Shown here: positions 36,934 to 46,493 of the stretch, in pieces
Layout: each line of letters starts with the position of its first letter
Numbering within the stretch: the first letter of the stretch is position 1
Assembly: GCA_965230565.1 (NCBI GenBank)
Contig: CBDDLH010000016.1
Coordinates: 744,001-808,000 of the forward strand
Source: BCD1 sp965230565
Lineage (GTDB): Bacteria; Bacteroidota; Bacteroidia; Chitinophagales; Saprospiraceae
DNA length: 64,000 nucleotides
Reading direction: 5' to 3'
The notes under the pieces: model-generated
The model's input: only the letters and a program-made list of their open reading frames with translations
Database searches by the model: none
What the model was told of the DNA's origin: nothing
Translations under genes and position numbers: made by a program

Positions 36934-38658
36934 CTATTCAGAAAGCTTACCCCCGATTTCCTTTAACTTCAAATCAATATCTGATTGTTTCGCTTTTAGC
37001 GTTTCTAACACTTTTTCTTCCTTCACCAACAGTGCATCAAATTTCGCAAAATTACCATCTATCTTATCTTTCAGATGAATGATATATGTCTTAAGATTTT
37101 CGGTTACTTCCTCATTTATTCTGGACCGCCCTTTTTCAATTTCCGTTCGGAAACTATCGAGGATCTTTCTTCGCTTAACGCTGGTAGAAACCCCGGCAAA
37201 AATAAGTCCGATGGTCGTTAAGACTCCCCCGGTTATATCAAAAATCATTCCGTTGGTAACCGTCATCAGGATAACTCCAACGGCCGCAATACCTGAGCCG
37301 GCAGCCAGGTTGGGCGAAAGGGTTTGTTTATCAGGGAATAAGGTTTCATCCGTAAAATTCTCGGTATTATTCACAAACTCGGTAAAAGTATCCTGGAGAT
37401 CTCTCAACACATTACTGCGGCGTTCAGCAATATCACTGAATATCTCGTGATCATTTTTTAAAATGGTCTCACTGCTCCTGATTTTCAGATCGATCAGTTT
37501 TGCCATCTGCTGAATACTATCTGCTAAATCAGATACACCGTCATTCAATCTGTGATTCAACTCCCCTTGCATGTCCTTTTCCAGTTCTGCAGCCAGGGAT
37601 TCCAACCAATCTTTAGCAGAGGCTTTTTTGGTAAACATGGAAGCAAGGGATCGCCTCAGCAGAGGGAAAAAGGAAAGTCCCCTGGATAACTCTTGTTCCT
37701 TTTTAAAGGTAATCCGGTCATAAGCAGCTATCAGGTTCTCAACCAAAATATCCACTTGTTTGTGGGATTTAACTTTTTGATCATCAAGGGTTAACCTAAT
37801 CTCTTTTCGAAAATCAACATCAGCATTAAACTGCTTCTCTCTCAATGTTAAACCTTCAGCTATTCGGTCGTTGATGTTCTCCGAAGTTTCAACTGTATTC
37901 AACAGTTTTAAGGCAGGGGCCTTTCCTCCCGTTATATTTTCATTTATAAAATTCCGCACATCCACAAAACCGCTTTGTTCCTTATCACCGTCTATTTCCT
38001 GTTTGGCCGAAACAGCAAAAACCACAGGCGTTTCAATGCCCTTTTTTACTGCCTGATCCTTAACTCCCCGGATATTCACAGAAAGATCCTCGGAAGTCAT
38101 AAGGTCTTTTTGCTGGAGAACGAAAATGATCTTTTTACGCCAGTCTTCATGTATATAATTAAAGAATTCCCAGGCAGACTGGCGATAAGGGTTTTTAGCT
38201 TCAAATACAAAAACGATCAAATCGGAGGCAGGAATAAAACTCTCGGTGATTTCCTGATGGTGTTCAATAATGGTATTGGTTCCCGGGGTATCGACAATGG
38301 CTATTTCTTTGAGAATGTCGACCGGAACCATTATACGTTTCAGGAATTTGTTGATTTCGACAATTTCTTCTTTTTCGCCAAAAATAATTTGTTGTATGGT
38401 ATCTGTCATCGGCTGGGGAGCCACTTTGGTGATTTCCCGATCAGATTCCAAAAGCGCGTTGATAAAAGAACTTTTCCCGGCTTTCACTTCCCCCACAATC
38501 ACAAACATAAAAGGATCGTGGATCCTGTTGCGAAGATCACTTACCGTAGCAGCGAGTTCCGTATGATTTATCTGTATCGTCAGATCGTGCAACTCTTTGA
38601 TCAACTCATCCAGTTGAGCACGATATACAGTCAGTTCCTGGTTAATTAATTTTGTCAT
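36934..38658 (-). CDS. Bacterial dynamin-like GTPase
   Basis: A 574-residue large GTPase of the dynamin superfamily. The P-loop is GEVKAGKSSFINALL (56-70), the switch I threonine region QPMTDTIQQI, the G3 motif IVDTPGTNT (121-128) and the G4 region FVLQQKDLM, a variant of NKxD seen in this subgroup. A long helical stalk follows, with a hydrophobic hairpin near residues 450-495 (GSGIAAVGVILMTV ... GGVLTTIGLIFAGV) that should insert in membrane, then a coiled C-terminus (EEKVLETLKAKQSDIDLKLKEIG). Such proteins remodel or protect membranes; some take part in phage or stress tolerance. It follows the WbqC-family gene by 72 bp in the same direction. Specific role unknown. Confidence 0.88.
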   Translation of the reverse strand: MTKLINQELTVYRAQLDELIKELHDLTIQINHTELAATVSDLRNRIHDPFMFVIVGEVKAGKSSFINALLESDREITKVAPQPMTDTIQQIIFGEKEEIVEINKFLKRIMVPVDILKEIAIVDTPGTNTIIEHHQEITESFIPASDLIVFVFEAKNPYRQSAWEFFNYIHEDWRKKIIFVLQQKDLMTSEDLSVNIRGVKDQAVKKGIETPVVFAVSAKQEIDGDKEQSGFVDVRNFINENITGGKAPALKLLNTVETSENINDRIAEGLTLREKQFNADVDFRKEIRLTLDDQKVKSHKQVDILVENLIAAYDRITFKKEQELSRGLSFFPLLRRSLASMFTKKASAKDWLESLAAELEKDMQGELNHRLNDGVSDLADSIQQMAKLIDLKIRSSETILKNDHEIFSDIAERRSNVLRDLQDTFTEFVNNTENFTDETLFPDKQTLSPNLAAGSGIAAVGVILMTVTNGMIFDITGGVLTTIGLIFAGVSTSVKRRKILDSFRTEIEKGRSRINEEVTENLKTYIIHLKDKIDGNFAKFDALLVKEEKVLETLKAKQSDIDLKLKEIGGKLSE

Positions 38659-38730
38659 TTCTTTTGTTGCAGTTAAGCCAGAGAATGAAACTTCCAGATG
38701 AATAGCTTCTTGTTACCAAACCCCTTAAAA

Positions 38731-39354
38731 TTAAAGATACATAACAGCTTCCGGGCCGGTACAAAATAACAGGTCCAATATACTCAAATTGGGCAAAAAA
38801 CCATTCTTTTCCATAAAAACCTGTGGATAAGGCTTTGGTACAAATGAAGTCGAGATAGATTTTGATTTCGGAGAAATACAATTCCTCAAGTCTGTCACTC
38901 CTTCGGAAACCTCTTTTAAATACGATTGAGATAACTCCGGCGGTTGTTCTATTTGCAATAGTCTTTGAAGGGTCAGGAGCAGATCATAATTCCAATCAAA
39001 AAGGAACTCATATTTTTTTTCAAAGAAAGGCTGTAATTCATCGCTGTAATAGTCAAAATAAGGTGCATTGCCATAAGCAGATCGAATGGCCAGCCAATGT
39101 TTCCTGGCCCAGTTTTCGAACCAGGCAATCCGTGTTTCCCGGATGGGCTGTTGTTCATTTTTCCCTTTTTTTAAGGGGATGGATAACAGATTTATACCAT
39201 TTGCTCCAGCTATTTGAGCCCTGTTTCTATAACTTCTTTTGGAGTAATGCTCAAATTGTTCGATAACCATTTTCTCCGACCTCTGCCAGGCGGAGAAAAA
39301 CGCAACCGGGGGCAAATATTGTATTTCTATCAGAACAGTTTTTTCAGGAGCCAT
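38731..39354 (-). CDS. WbqC-family protein
   Basis: A 207-residue protein of the WbqC-like family: IEIQYLPPVAFFSAWQRSEKMVIEQFEHYSKRSYRNRAQI at the N-terminus (shown here in parts), then LLSIPLKKGK and RETRIAWFENWARKHWLAIRSAYGNAPYFDYY. WbqC proteins occur in O-antigen clusters and are thought to take part in amino-sugar modification, but the reaction is unproven. Here no polysaccharide cluster is near, which is common in Bacteroidota. It starts 17 bp after the unknown 469-residue gene and precedes the dynamin-like gene by 72 bp, so the three may be one operon. Confidence 0.85.
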   Translation of the reverse strand: MAPEKTVLIEIQYLPPVAFFSAWQRSEKMVIEQFEHYSKRSYRNRAQIAGANGINLLSIPLKKGKNEQQPIRETRIAWFENWARKHWLAIRSAYGNAPYFDYYSDELQPFFEKKYEFLFDWNYDLLLTLQRLLQIEQPPELSQSYLKEVSEGVTDLRNCISPKSKSISTSFVPKPYPQVFMEKNGFLPNLSILDLLFCTGPEAVMYL

Positions 39355-39371
39355 GGCTAATCGGTTACTGC

Positions 39372-40781
39372 TTATGATTTGGAGGGTAACCCCAGAGCAT
39401 TGTTCTCATTAATATATTTGGAAATCTCAACCGGTACCAACTTCTCCCAGTCAGTACTGCCTTTTCGAATTTTTTTCAGTGCGGATTTGGTAAAAATATG
39501 TAAAATTTCCTCTTTATACTCCTGAATATCCACGATGCGACCGTTGTCCAGGAGGTGTTTATACAGAAATTTTAATTCATGAGGAACATCGAGGTTTTCA
39601 GAAGTGAGCAAAGTATCTCCTTTTGACGGTTTTGCCGGGTAAACATAGAGGGTGACACGGTTCTGGAACAACTTTCCAAAACCCAGTAAAAGGCTGGAGT
39701 CCGCATATTGTTCATATTTCTCACGTATGAGCTTGCCCACTTTTTTTGCGCCCATGGCAATACCTAATTTACGAAATTTAAAGTCGTTGAGGTAATCCAC
39801 TAATTCTTCATGTTCCCGACAGTTGGAAACAATGACTGAATGTCCCAATAAATTGAGCATATCGGCCCTTTCCAGAAAATCCTTAACATCATTTTCAGCT
39901 TCAGGCCCCTTCATGGCAGGCATCATTTCGGTGAAAATATAGGCAGGTTTACCATTATCTTTTTCACAATCTTCCCTAAACTGGCTAAAACCGCTTTGGA
40001 TCAGATTTTGAGTAACAACGGTGTAAGGTCGAAAATTACTTCTGACCACCATGATGTTCTTTTTATACAAAAGATTGGAAGGGTGAATAGCCTCCCCTGA
40101 AGCATTGAACATCGTTATTGGCGCAAGCTGATGTTTGACCAGCCAGTAGGCCAACAAACGGTTGTCTATCTGAAAATCAGGACCACTCAATTTAATCATA
40201 TCAATATGGACTCTCCCCTCGATTTCATCGACGAGAGAACGAATCATCTTTTCCGGATCTTTGTGATAGGCATAAATTCCATACAGCAGGTTTACGCCCA
40301 AAATCCCAACTGCGGATTGCTGCTGGGAGGTAGTGTTATCAAGCATCCGGACATGCAGAACAATATCATTAGGTTCAGAATCCGGTTCTAACTGAAACCT
40401 AATCCCAAGCCAGCCATTTCCTTTAATGGTCCTTGAATAATTCAGGGTTGACACGGTATCTGCAAAAACGAAAAATTTACTGCCAGGACGAATTTCACTT
40501 AACCGGTTAGTCAATAAGTTGTACTCGTGATCAAGCATCTTATCCAGCCGGGATTCACAAACGTACCTTCCGGAAGATTCCGGACCGTAAATTTCATCCG
40601 AATACGTTTTATCATATGCCGACATTGTTTTGGCAATGGTTCCGGCAGCAGCACCAACCTTGAAAAATATTCTGGCCACCTCCTGCCCTGCCCCGATTTC
40701 GGCAAAAGTCCCGTAAATCTGTTCGTTGAGGTTTATCTCAAGTGCTTTCTGATCCGTATCCAGTTGATTGCTTATCGGCAT
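39372..40781 (-). CDS. Conserved protein of unknown function, 469 aa
   Basis: I do not recognise the family with certainty. It is a soluble-looking protein: no signal peptide and no membrane segment. It has a mixed alpha/beta make-up with Gly-rich NYSRTIKGNGWLGIRFQL, VGILGVNLLYGIYAYHKDP, and FRPYTVVTQNLIQSGFSQF. A late section EHEELVDYLNDFKFRKLGIAMGAKKVGKLI looks like part of a nucleotide- or sugar-phosphate-binding fold. The pattern of short conserved motifs suggests a real enzyme or cytosolic scaffold found widely in Bacteroidota. It heads a probable operon with the WbqC-family gene 17 bp downstream. Start ATG at 40781 fits. Confidence 0.7.
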   Translation of the reverse strand: MPISNQLDTDQKALEINLNEQIYGTFAEIGAGQEVARIFFKVGAAAGTIAKTMSAYDKTYSDEIYGPESSGRYVCESRLDKMLDHEYNLLTNRLSEIRPGSKFFVFADTVSTLNYSRTIKGNGWLGIRFQLEPDSEPNDIVLHVRMLDNTTSQQQSAVGILGVNLLYGIYAYHKDPEKMIRSLVDEIEGRVHIDMIKLSGPDFQIDNRLLAYWLVKHQLAPITMFNASGEAIHPSNLLYKKNIMVVRSNFRPYTVVTQNLIQSGFSQFREDCEKDNGKPAYIFTEMMPAMKGPEAENDVKDFLERADMLNLLGHSVIVSNCREHEELVDYLNDFKFRKLGIAMGAKKVGKLIREKYEQYADSSLLLGFGKLFQNRVTLYVYPAKPSKGDTLLTSENLDVPHELKFLYKHLLDNGRIVDIQEYKEEILHIFTKSALKKIRKGSTDWEKLVPVEISKYINENNALGLPSKS

Positions 40782-40960
40782 TGCTTAATTTTTCTAATTT
40801 ACCGCGAAGATAATAAGATTAGACATTTAGATCACTGCCTTTGTTTGACAATTAGCCCCTTGTGTAAATCTGCTAATTTTAAACCAAAGAATTAACGGTC
40901 TACTCCTCTAAAGATCCAATGGTCCAAAAGTCTTACCTCAATTTTTTGTACCTTTCCGTG

Positions 40961-42199
40961 ATGACGCGATATCTCCAGGAAAAAACACTTTTTGGCCCAC
41001 AAATCAGCTCCCGGGTTGCTCCAAATCTGGGCATGATAATAGTCATCCCTTGTAGTGACGAAGAAGCTTTACTCCTGTCACTGATGAGTTTAAAAAAATG
41101 TTCCTCTCCTAATTGTTCTGTGGAGGTAATCGTAGTGATAAATCATTCGGAAATTGCTGATGCACAAGTAATCCTACGAAATAACGATACCCACCAGGAA
41201 GCATCTTCCTGGGCGGAGCAGCATAGTTCACCAGAATTTAAATTCCATATTTTATTCCACGGAGATCTGCCCAAAAAACATGCCGGGGTCGGCCTGGCCA
41301 GAAAAATAGGTATGGACGAGGCTGCCTGGAGGCTTGAGAAAGCAGGAAACCCCAATGGCATCATCGTGTGTTTTGATGCGGACAGCCGTTGTAGTAAAAA
41401 TTATCTGACCTCTATAGAAAAACACTTCCAAAACAATTCTAAAGCAACTGCCTGTGGGATTCATTTTGAACATCCGCTAACAGGACTGGATTTTGATGAA
41501 GATGTTTACTTTGCCATTACCCTTTATGAACTGCATCTGAGGTATTATGTTCATGCTCAGAAATTTAGTGGTTTTCCATTCGCACATCAAACGATTGGAT
41601 CGAGCATGGCGGTCAGGGCTAATGCCTACCAAAAACAGGGCGGCATGAATAAACGCAAGGCAGGTGAGGATTTTTATTTTTTACACAAATTCATTGAGTT
41701 AGGCAACTTCACCACCATCAAAACAACAAAAGTTATTCCTTCCCCAAGGCCTTCTCACAGGGTTCCTTTTGGGACGGGGAAGGCAGTTGGTCTTCTTTTG
41801 AAAAATAATATGGAATACAAAACATATGCTCCGGAAAGTTTTATTGCCTTAAAAACATTATTTGAAGACCTTCCGAAGCTCTATTTACTAGAAGCCGGGG
41901 AGGTTTTAGACAAAATCGCCAAACCCATTGCCGCTTTCCTGCCGACGGTGAATTTTAAAGAAAAGTGGAATGAATTGCATCGTCACACAGGAGACTTCAC
42001 AGCTTTTGAAAAGAGATTTTTCCGTTGGTTCAATGCCTTTATGCTGATGAAGTACGTGCATTATTCCAGAGACCATTTTCATCCTGATATTGATGTGGTT
42101 GAAGCCTCCAGATTTATTTTGGACCAATCGGGAATAAAGATTCCAAAGGATCCCAAAAAGCAGCTTCTTGCTTTCAGAGAGCTCGATCTTGCCCAATAA
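40961..42199 (+). CDS. GT2-like glycosyltransferase-fold protein
   Basis: A 412-residue protein from ATG at 40961 (MTRYLQEKTLFG); an ATG 42 bp upstream is possible but adds an unlikely leader. The N-terminal half has a GT-A fold: GMIIVIPCSDEEALLLSLMSL, VEVIVVINHSE, ARKIGMDEAAWRL, and the DxD-type motif IIVCFDADSRCSKNYL. A second conserved site is TIGSSMAVRANAYQKQGGMNKRKAGEDFYFLHKF, with the ED motif typical of family 2 transferases. No membrane segments are visible. The C-terminal half is helical. It stands alone between a - strand operon and a shared terminator. Acceptor and donor are unknown. Confidence 0.8.
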   Translation: MTRYLQEKTLFGPQISSRVAPNLGMIIVIPCSDEEALLLSLMSLKKCSSPNCSVEVIVVINHSEIADAQVILRNNDTHQEASSWAEQHSSPEFKFHILFHGDLPKKHAGVGLARKIGMDEAAWRLEKAGNPNGIIVCFDADSRCSKNYLTSIEKHFQNNSKATACGIHFEHPLTGLDFDEDVYFAITLYELHLRYYVHAQKFSGFPFAHQTIGSSMAVRANAYQKQGGMNKRKAGEDFYFLHKFIELGNFTTIKTTKVIPSPRPSHRVPFGTGKAVGLLLKNNMEYKTYAPESFIALKTLFEDLPKLYLLEAGEVLDKIAKPIAAFLPTVNFKEKWNELHRHTGDFTAFEKRFFRWFNAFMLMKYVHYSRDHFHPDIDVVEASRFILDQSGIKIPKDPKKQLLAFRELDLAQ

Positions 42200-42200
42200 A

Positions 42201-42228
42201 AAAGGCCGGAAGAATACTCCCGGCCTTT
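42201..42228. terminator. Bidirectional intrinsic terminator
   Basis: AAAGGCCGG (42201-42209) and CCGGCCTTT (42220-42228) form a 9-bp perfect stem with a 10-nt loop, placed between the converging GT2-like gene (stop at 42199) and the TPR gene (stop at 42256). On the - strand it is followed by a T-run, giving a standard terminator for the TPR gene; on the + strand it also ends the GT2-like transcript. Confidence 0.85.
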
Positions 42229-42255
42229 CTGAATAGTTTATCTATTCTCAACCAA

Positions 42256-43584
42256 TTAGTCTTTGTAATAAGAAGATTCGTTAGATCCTCCTGCCTGAAC
42301 ATTCTCCAATCTGGTCTTCATTTCATTAGAAGCATCAAAGTCATTCTTACGGACCAAAATCTCTTTCAAGGCGATAAGCGTATTGATGTCGTTCGGATTC
42401 ATTTTTTCAGCAGTCTGGAAAAATGGAAAAGCTTTGTCGAATAATTCATTAGCCTTTTCTTTCAACGCATCAGCCTCTTTCATACAAGCCGGTTTTGTAC
42501 AGTCCTCGAGGATCTTGTTTTCTTCAACTGTATAAAAGGCTCCTCTGTTAAAGTATAATGCACCAACACTGTAAATGGCATCAAAATATTTCGGATCTCT
42601 TTCCAAAGCAATGTTGTAGTATTCCAACGCTTTATCGAAGTATCCCTGTCCTTTTGGCTTATCTCCTTCTTCGTAAGCCTTTTGGTAAAGATTATCATAA
42701 ACGTTACCAAGAGTAGAGTAAAGCGAGAGGTTGTCCGGTTCCTTTTCAATAGCCATTTCAAGTTTTGAAATCAGCTCATTAAGGCGATTTTCTTTCAGGA
42801 AGTGATTGATCTCTGTAAATAACAACCCAACATCTTCAGGGAATTTTTGTCTTCCTTCTTCAAGATATTTATAAGCCGCTGCAAGATCTTCATCACTCTT
42901 AAGTTTATAAATAGATTCATAAACTGCTGGTTTGTCGGTTCCCGCTTTATACATCTTCATGAAATACTCCAGCGCCACTTTATTCTGCCCGGCATTGATG
43001 GCTGAAAGCCCTGTTACATAGAGCTGATCCTGAAAGGCACCTTCGTCATCAAGGGTGCTTTCTTCACCAGCAGCCTTAAGCATATCGTGAGCATCAATTA
43101 CCGTTTTAAAATCTTTTACGGCACTGTCAAAATTCTTGTCTTCATAAGCATACAATCCCAGATTATACAGGTTCTGCTGAGTAGCTTGCAAACCTTCGTA
43201 TACTTTCTTTTTCTCGAATTTTTTTTCAGCCAATTCCATAGCTTTTGCATAAGATTCGTATGCCAGGAATCCAGGGTCCTGAACCTTTGGAAGATTTTCG
43301 CCACCAGTACCTAACTGACGAGTAATGGTTATTTGTGAAGCAATCTCATTATAGATTTTACCTCTTGTTTCCCAGGTTTTAAATTGAGCAGCCGTTTCCG
43401 TTCCGGTAGCTGCTTTTTCAATTTCATCAACTGCAACCTGTAGTTTGTCTTTATTGTTGGTCTGGTCGAGGAAATAAGCCCCGATCGCCTTGCTCGCATT
43501 TTTCAAGGCTTTTTTTCCATCCTGAGCCTGAGCAGTACCAAAAACAAAAGCAACTGCTAATAAGGCTAACATAAGTTTTTTCAT
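42256..43584 (-). CDS. Exported tetratricopeptide-repeat protein
   Basis: A 442-residue protein with a signal peptide (MKKLMLALLAVAFVFGTAQA/QDG) followed by tetratricopeptide-like helices along the whole length, for example YNLGLYAYEDKNFDSAVKDFKTVIDA, LSLYSTLGNVYDNLYQKAYEEGD and FDAIYSVGALYFNRGAFY. No lipobox and no outer-membrane barrel, so it is probably periplasmic. TPR proteins of this type are abundant in Bacteroidota and usually scaffold complexes. It is encoded 101 bp downstream of gyrA, so it may be co-transcribed, and ends at a strong terminator. Specific partners unknown. Confidence 0.85.
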   Translation of the reverse strand: MKKLMLALLAVAFVFGTAQAQDGKKALKNASKAIGAYFLDQTNNKDKLQVAVDEIEKAATGTETAAQFKTWETRGKIYNEIASQITITRQLGTGGENLPKVQDPGFLAYESYAKAMELAEKKFEKKKVYEGLQATQQNLYNLGLYAYEDKNFDSAVKDFKTVIDAHDMLKAAGEESTLDDEGAFQDQLYVTGLSAINAGQNKVALEYFMKMYKAGTDKPAVYESIYKLKSDEDLAAAYKYLEEGRQKFPEDVGLLFTEINHFLKENRLNELISKLEMAIEKEPDNLSLYSTLGNVYDNLYQKAYEEGDKPKGQGYFDKALEYYNIALERDPKYFDAIYSVGALYFNRGAFYTVEENKILEDCTKPACMKEADALKEKANELFDKAFPFFQTAEKMNPNDINTLIALKEILVRKNDFDASNEMKTRLENVQAGGSNESSYYKD

Positions 43585-43685
43585 AACGTAATAAATTGAG
43601 TTTTTTTCGAATTTAATTAAGCTAAAGCTTCTTTTACTTTCATTGACGCAGAAACACTCGTCAAAACTATTATCAAAATGTTAAA

Positions 43686-46286
43686 TTATTCTTCAGTCGC
43701 ATTGTTTTCTGCATTTTCTTCTCCTTCAATTAGCGGATTTTCATCATCATCCTCGGTATGTGGTACAACAGCTACATCAGCAATTTCATCTCCTTCATCC
43801 ACTCTGATAACACGAACTCCCTGGGTAGCTCTTCCCATGATACGCACATCACTCACTGACATTCTGATCATGATTCCTGATCTGTTGGTGATCAACAGGT
43901 CATTTTCGTCTTTGACAGCCTTTATGGCGACCATGGCTCCTGTTTTATCAGTGATCTGCATGGTTTTCACCCCTTTTCCACCCCGGTTCGTCAACCTGTA
44001 ATCATCAAAGTCTGAACGTTTTCCGTTTCCTTTTTCCGAGACCACAAATATGGAGATGTCTTTATCTTCCGGATCAATACAAACCATTCCGACAACTGCA
44101 TCATGCTTTTCCGTGATTTTTATTCCTCTTACCCCGGCAGCTGATCTTCCCATGGAGCGAATGGCTTCTTCATTAAAACGAATGGCAAGTCCATTTCGTG
44201 TACCCATGAAGATTTCATTTTTTCCATTGGTCAGCCTTGCCTCCAGCAATTGGTCTTCCTCGCGGATGGTAATAGCAATGATACCTCCCACTCTTGGTCT
44301 GGAGAATGCCCTCAAAGGCGTTTTCTTAACTACCCCTGATTTAGTACCAAACATGATGAAGTTATTATCGAGGAATTCTTCGTCTTTCAGGTCTTTGACA
44401 ATGATATAAGCTCTTACCCTATCCTCTTTTGGAATAGTCAATATATTCTGAATGACCCTTCCACTGGACGTTTTGGTTGCTTCAGGAATGTCAAAAACTC
44501 TCAGCCAGTAACATTTCCCGTGTTCTGTAAACAATAAAAGGTAATTATGGTTGGTGGCCGTAAACATGTGTTCGATGAAGTCTTCATCCCTTGTTTTGGA
44601 CCCTCTTGAACCTCTACCTCCCCGATTCTGTGTCTTGTACTCTGACGTAGGAGTTCGTTTGATATACCCCAGATGCGAAATAGTAACCACTACCTCTTCA
44701 TCTTTGATGAGGTCTTCCATGGAAATATCACCACCGGCAAAATTGATTTCGGTACGGCGCTCATCTCCATATTTTTCTTTCACCTCTGCCAGTTCCTCCT
44801 TGATGATATCACGCTGCATTTCTTCACTTTCCAGAATTGCACGAAGATGATTGATCTTTTCAAGTAATTCCTCGTATTCTGCACGGATGCTGTCCCTTTC
44901 AAGACCAGTCAGCTTTTGCAGTCTTAACTCAAGAATTGCCTTGGCTTGTTCTTCGGATAGCACATTGCCTTCTTCCACAACCAGTTCATCCGTCTGACTG
45001 TTTTCCACAATGGTTTTGAATTTATCCCAAAAAGCATCCAGGTCATCGATGAACGCACCTTTCATCAATCCTTCCTTGGCATCTGCCGGCGTAGGAGAAT
45101 TTCTGATAAGGGAAATAACTGCATCCAGGTAATCCAATGCGATCAGTAATCCAACAAGGATGTGGGCCCGGCTCAACGCTTTTTTCAGATCATACTGAGT
45201 ACGTCTTACAATAACCTCCAAACGGAATTTGATGAACTCCTCAATCATATCCTTGAGGTTGAGCAGCATAGGTCTGCCATTCACCAGGGCAACATTATTA
45301 ATGCCATAGGAGCTTTGAAGTGCGGTGTATTTGAACAATTTGCTCAATACCACTGAAGCCATGGCATCTCTCTTAACTTCAATGACAATCCTCAGACCAT
45401 TTCTGTCTGATTCATCCCGCAAATCACTGATGCCTTCTACTTTCTGATCATTGACAAGCTCCGCTATTTTTGCTACCAAATTGGCCTTGTTTACCTGATA
45501 AGGTATTTCACTGACAATGATTTTTTCCCGCCCATTGTCCTCCTGAATGTCCGTTTTCGCTCTGAGGACTACCCGGCCACGGCCCGTTTCAAACCCCTCC
45601 TTAACGCCTTCATAGCCATAAATAATTCCTCCCGTCGGGAAATCAGGAGCTTTTATGTACTGGATTAATTCCTCAATGGAAATCTCCGGATTATCTACCG
45701 TGGCTGTTACTCCGTCAATCACCTCAGAAAGGTTATGCGGAAGCATATTCGTTGCCATACCTACAGCGATACCTGAAGCACCATTAATCAACAAATTCGG
45801 CAAACGTGTCGGCAGAACAGATGGTTCTGTAAGCGAATCGTCGAAGTTTAAAGTAAAATCAACGGTATCCTTGTTGATATCAGCGAGCATTTCCTCACTG
45901 ATTCGTTGTAATCTAGCCTCAGTGTAACGCATGGCTGCCGGGCTGTCACCGTCCATAGACCCAAAGTTACCCTGACCGTCAACCAAAGGATACCTCAAGG
46001 ACCAATCCTGAGCCATCCTGACCATAGTGTCATAAACAGAAGAGTCTCCATGCGGGTGGTATTTACCGAGCACCTCCCCCACAATACGCGCAGACTTCTT
46101 GTGAGCTTTGTTATAGGTCAGTCCCAATTCAGACATTCCGTACAAAACTCGGCGATGCACCGGCTTTAATCCATCCCTTACATCAGGTAAAGCTCTTGAA
46201 ACAATAACCGACATAGAATAATCTATGTAGGCAGACTTCATCTGATCCTCGATATTAACCGGTATAATTCTTTGACTTGGAGGCAT
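43686..46286 (-). CDS. gyrA: DNA gyrase subunit A
   Basis: An 866-residue GyrA, the DNA-cutting subunit of type II topoisomerase gyrase that adds negative supercoils. N-terminal start MPPSQRIIPVNIEDQMKSAYIDYSMSVI is typical (cited in part). The catalytic tyrosine is in AAMRYTEARL. The quinolone-resistance region reads YHPHGDSSVYDTMVRM: the positions equal to E. coli Ser83 and Asp87 are still Ser and Asp, so no common resistance change is seen. The GyrA box QNRGGRGSRG and the six-bladed C-terminal propeller (about 510-835) follow, ending with an acidic tail (EDDDENPLIEGEENAENNATEE). It is clearly GyrA rather than ParC because of the box. Single-copy housekeeping gene. Confidence 0.98.
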   Translation of the reverse strand: MPPSQRIIPVNIEDQMKSAYIDYSMSVIVSRALPDVRDGLKPVHRRVLYGMSELGLTYNKAHKKSARIVGEVLGKYHPHGDSSVYDTMVRMAQDWSLRYPLVDGQGNFGSMDGDSPAAMRYTEARLQRISEEMLADINKDTVDFTLNFDDSLTEPSVLPTRLPNLLINGASGIAVGMATNMLPHNLSEVIDGVTATVDNPEISIEELIQYIKAPDFPTGGIIYGYEGVKEGFETGRGRVVLRAKTDIQEDNGREKIIVSEIPYQVNKANLVAKIAELVNDQKVEGISDLRDESDRNGLRIVIEVKRDAMASVVLSKLFKYTALQSSYGINNVALVNGRPMLLNLKDMIEEFIKFRLEVIVRRTQYDLKKALSRAHILVGLLIALDYLDAVISLIRNSPTPADAKEGLMKGAFIDDLDAFWDKFKTIVENSQTDELVVEEGNVLSEEQAKAILELRLQKLTGLERDSIRAEYEELLEKINHLRAILESEEMQRDIIKEELAEVKEKYGDERRTEINFAGGDISMEDLIKDEEVVVTISHLGYIKRTPTSEYKTQNRGGRGSRGSKTRDEDFIEHMFTATNHNYLLLFTEHGKCYWLRVFDIPEATKTSSGRVIQNILTIPKEDRVRAYIIVKDLKDEEFLDNNFIMFGTKSGVVKKTPLRAFSRPRVGGIIAITIREEDQLLEARLTNGKNEIFMGTRNGLAIRFNEEAIRSMGRSAAGVRGIKITEKHDAVVGMVCIDPEDKDISIFVVSEKGNGKRSDFDDYRLTNRGGKGVKTMQITDKTGAMVAIKAVKDENDLLITNRSGIMIRMSVSDVRIMGRATQGVRVIRVDEGDEIADVAVVPHTEDDDENPLIEGEENAENNATEE

Positions 46287-46493
46287 TTATGATATAAAAT
46301 TTTATTTTAAAGTTTATCAAGTTTTTCCCCTCTTCCTAAGGGGTAAACAAAGACATGCAAAGATAAGAAAAAGCAAGTGCTTTTCCCTAAATTCAAGGGC
46401 TTTTTTAAGGTGGTTAAAAAGGTCAAAAAAAGCTGGTGCTTTATTATCAGAAAGGTAATAAAAATATGTAGATAATTAAAACATTTATGGTGA

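Noticed and set aside
37975..38649. 224-codon frame on the + strand
   Set aside because: Lies wholly antisense to the GTPase domain of the dynamin-like gene, whose P-loop and DTPG motifs are unmistakable.
46287..46493. CCCCTCTTCCTAAGGGG hairpin upstream of gyrA as terminator or attenuator
   Set aside because: The stem is only 5 bp and the T-run is on the wrong side for leftward transcription.
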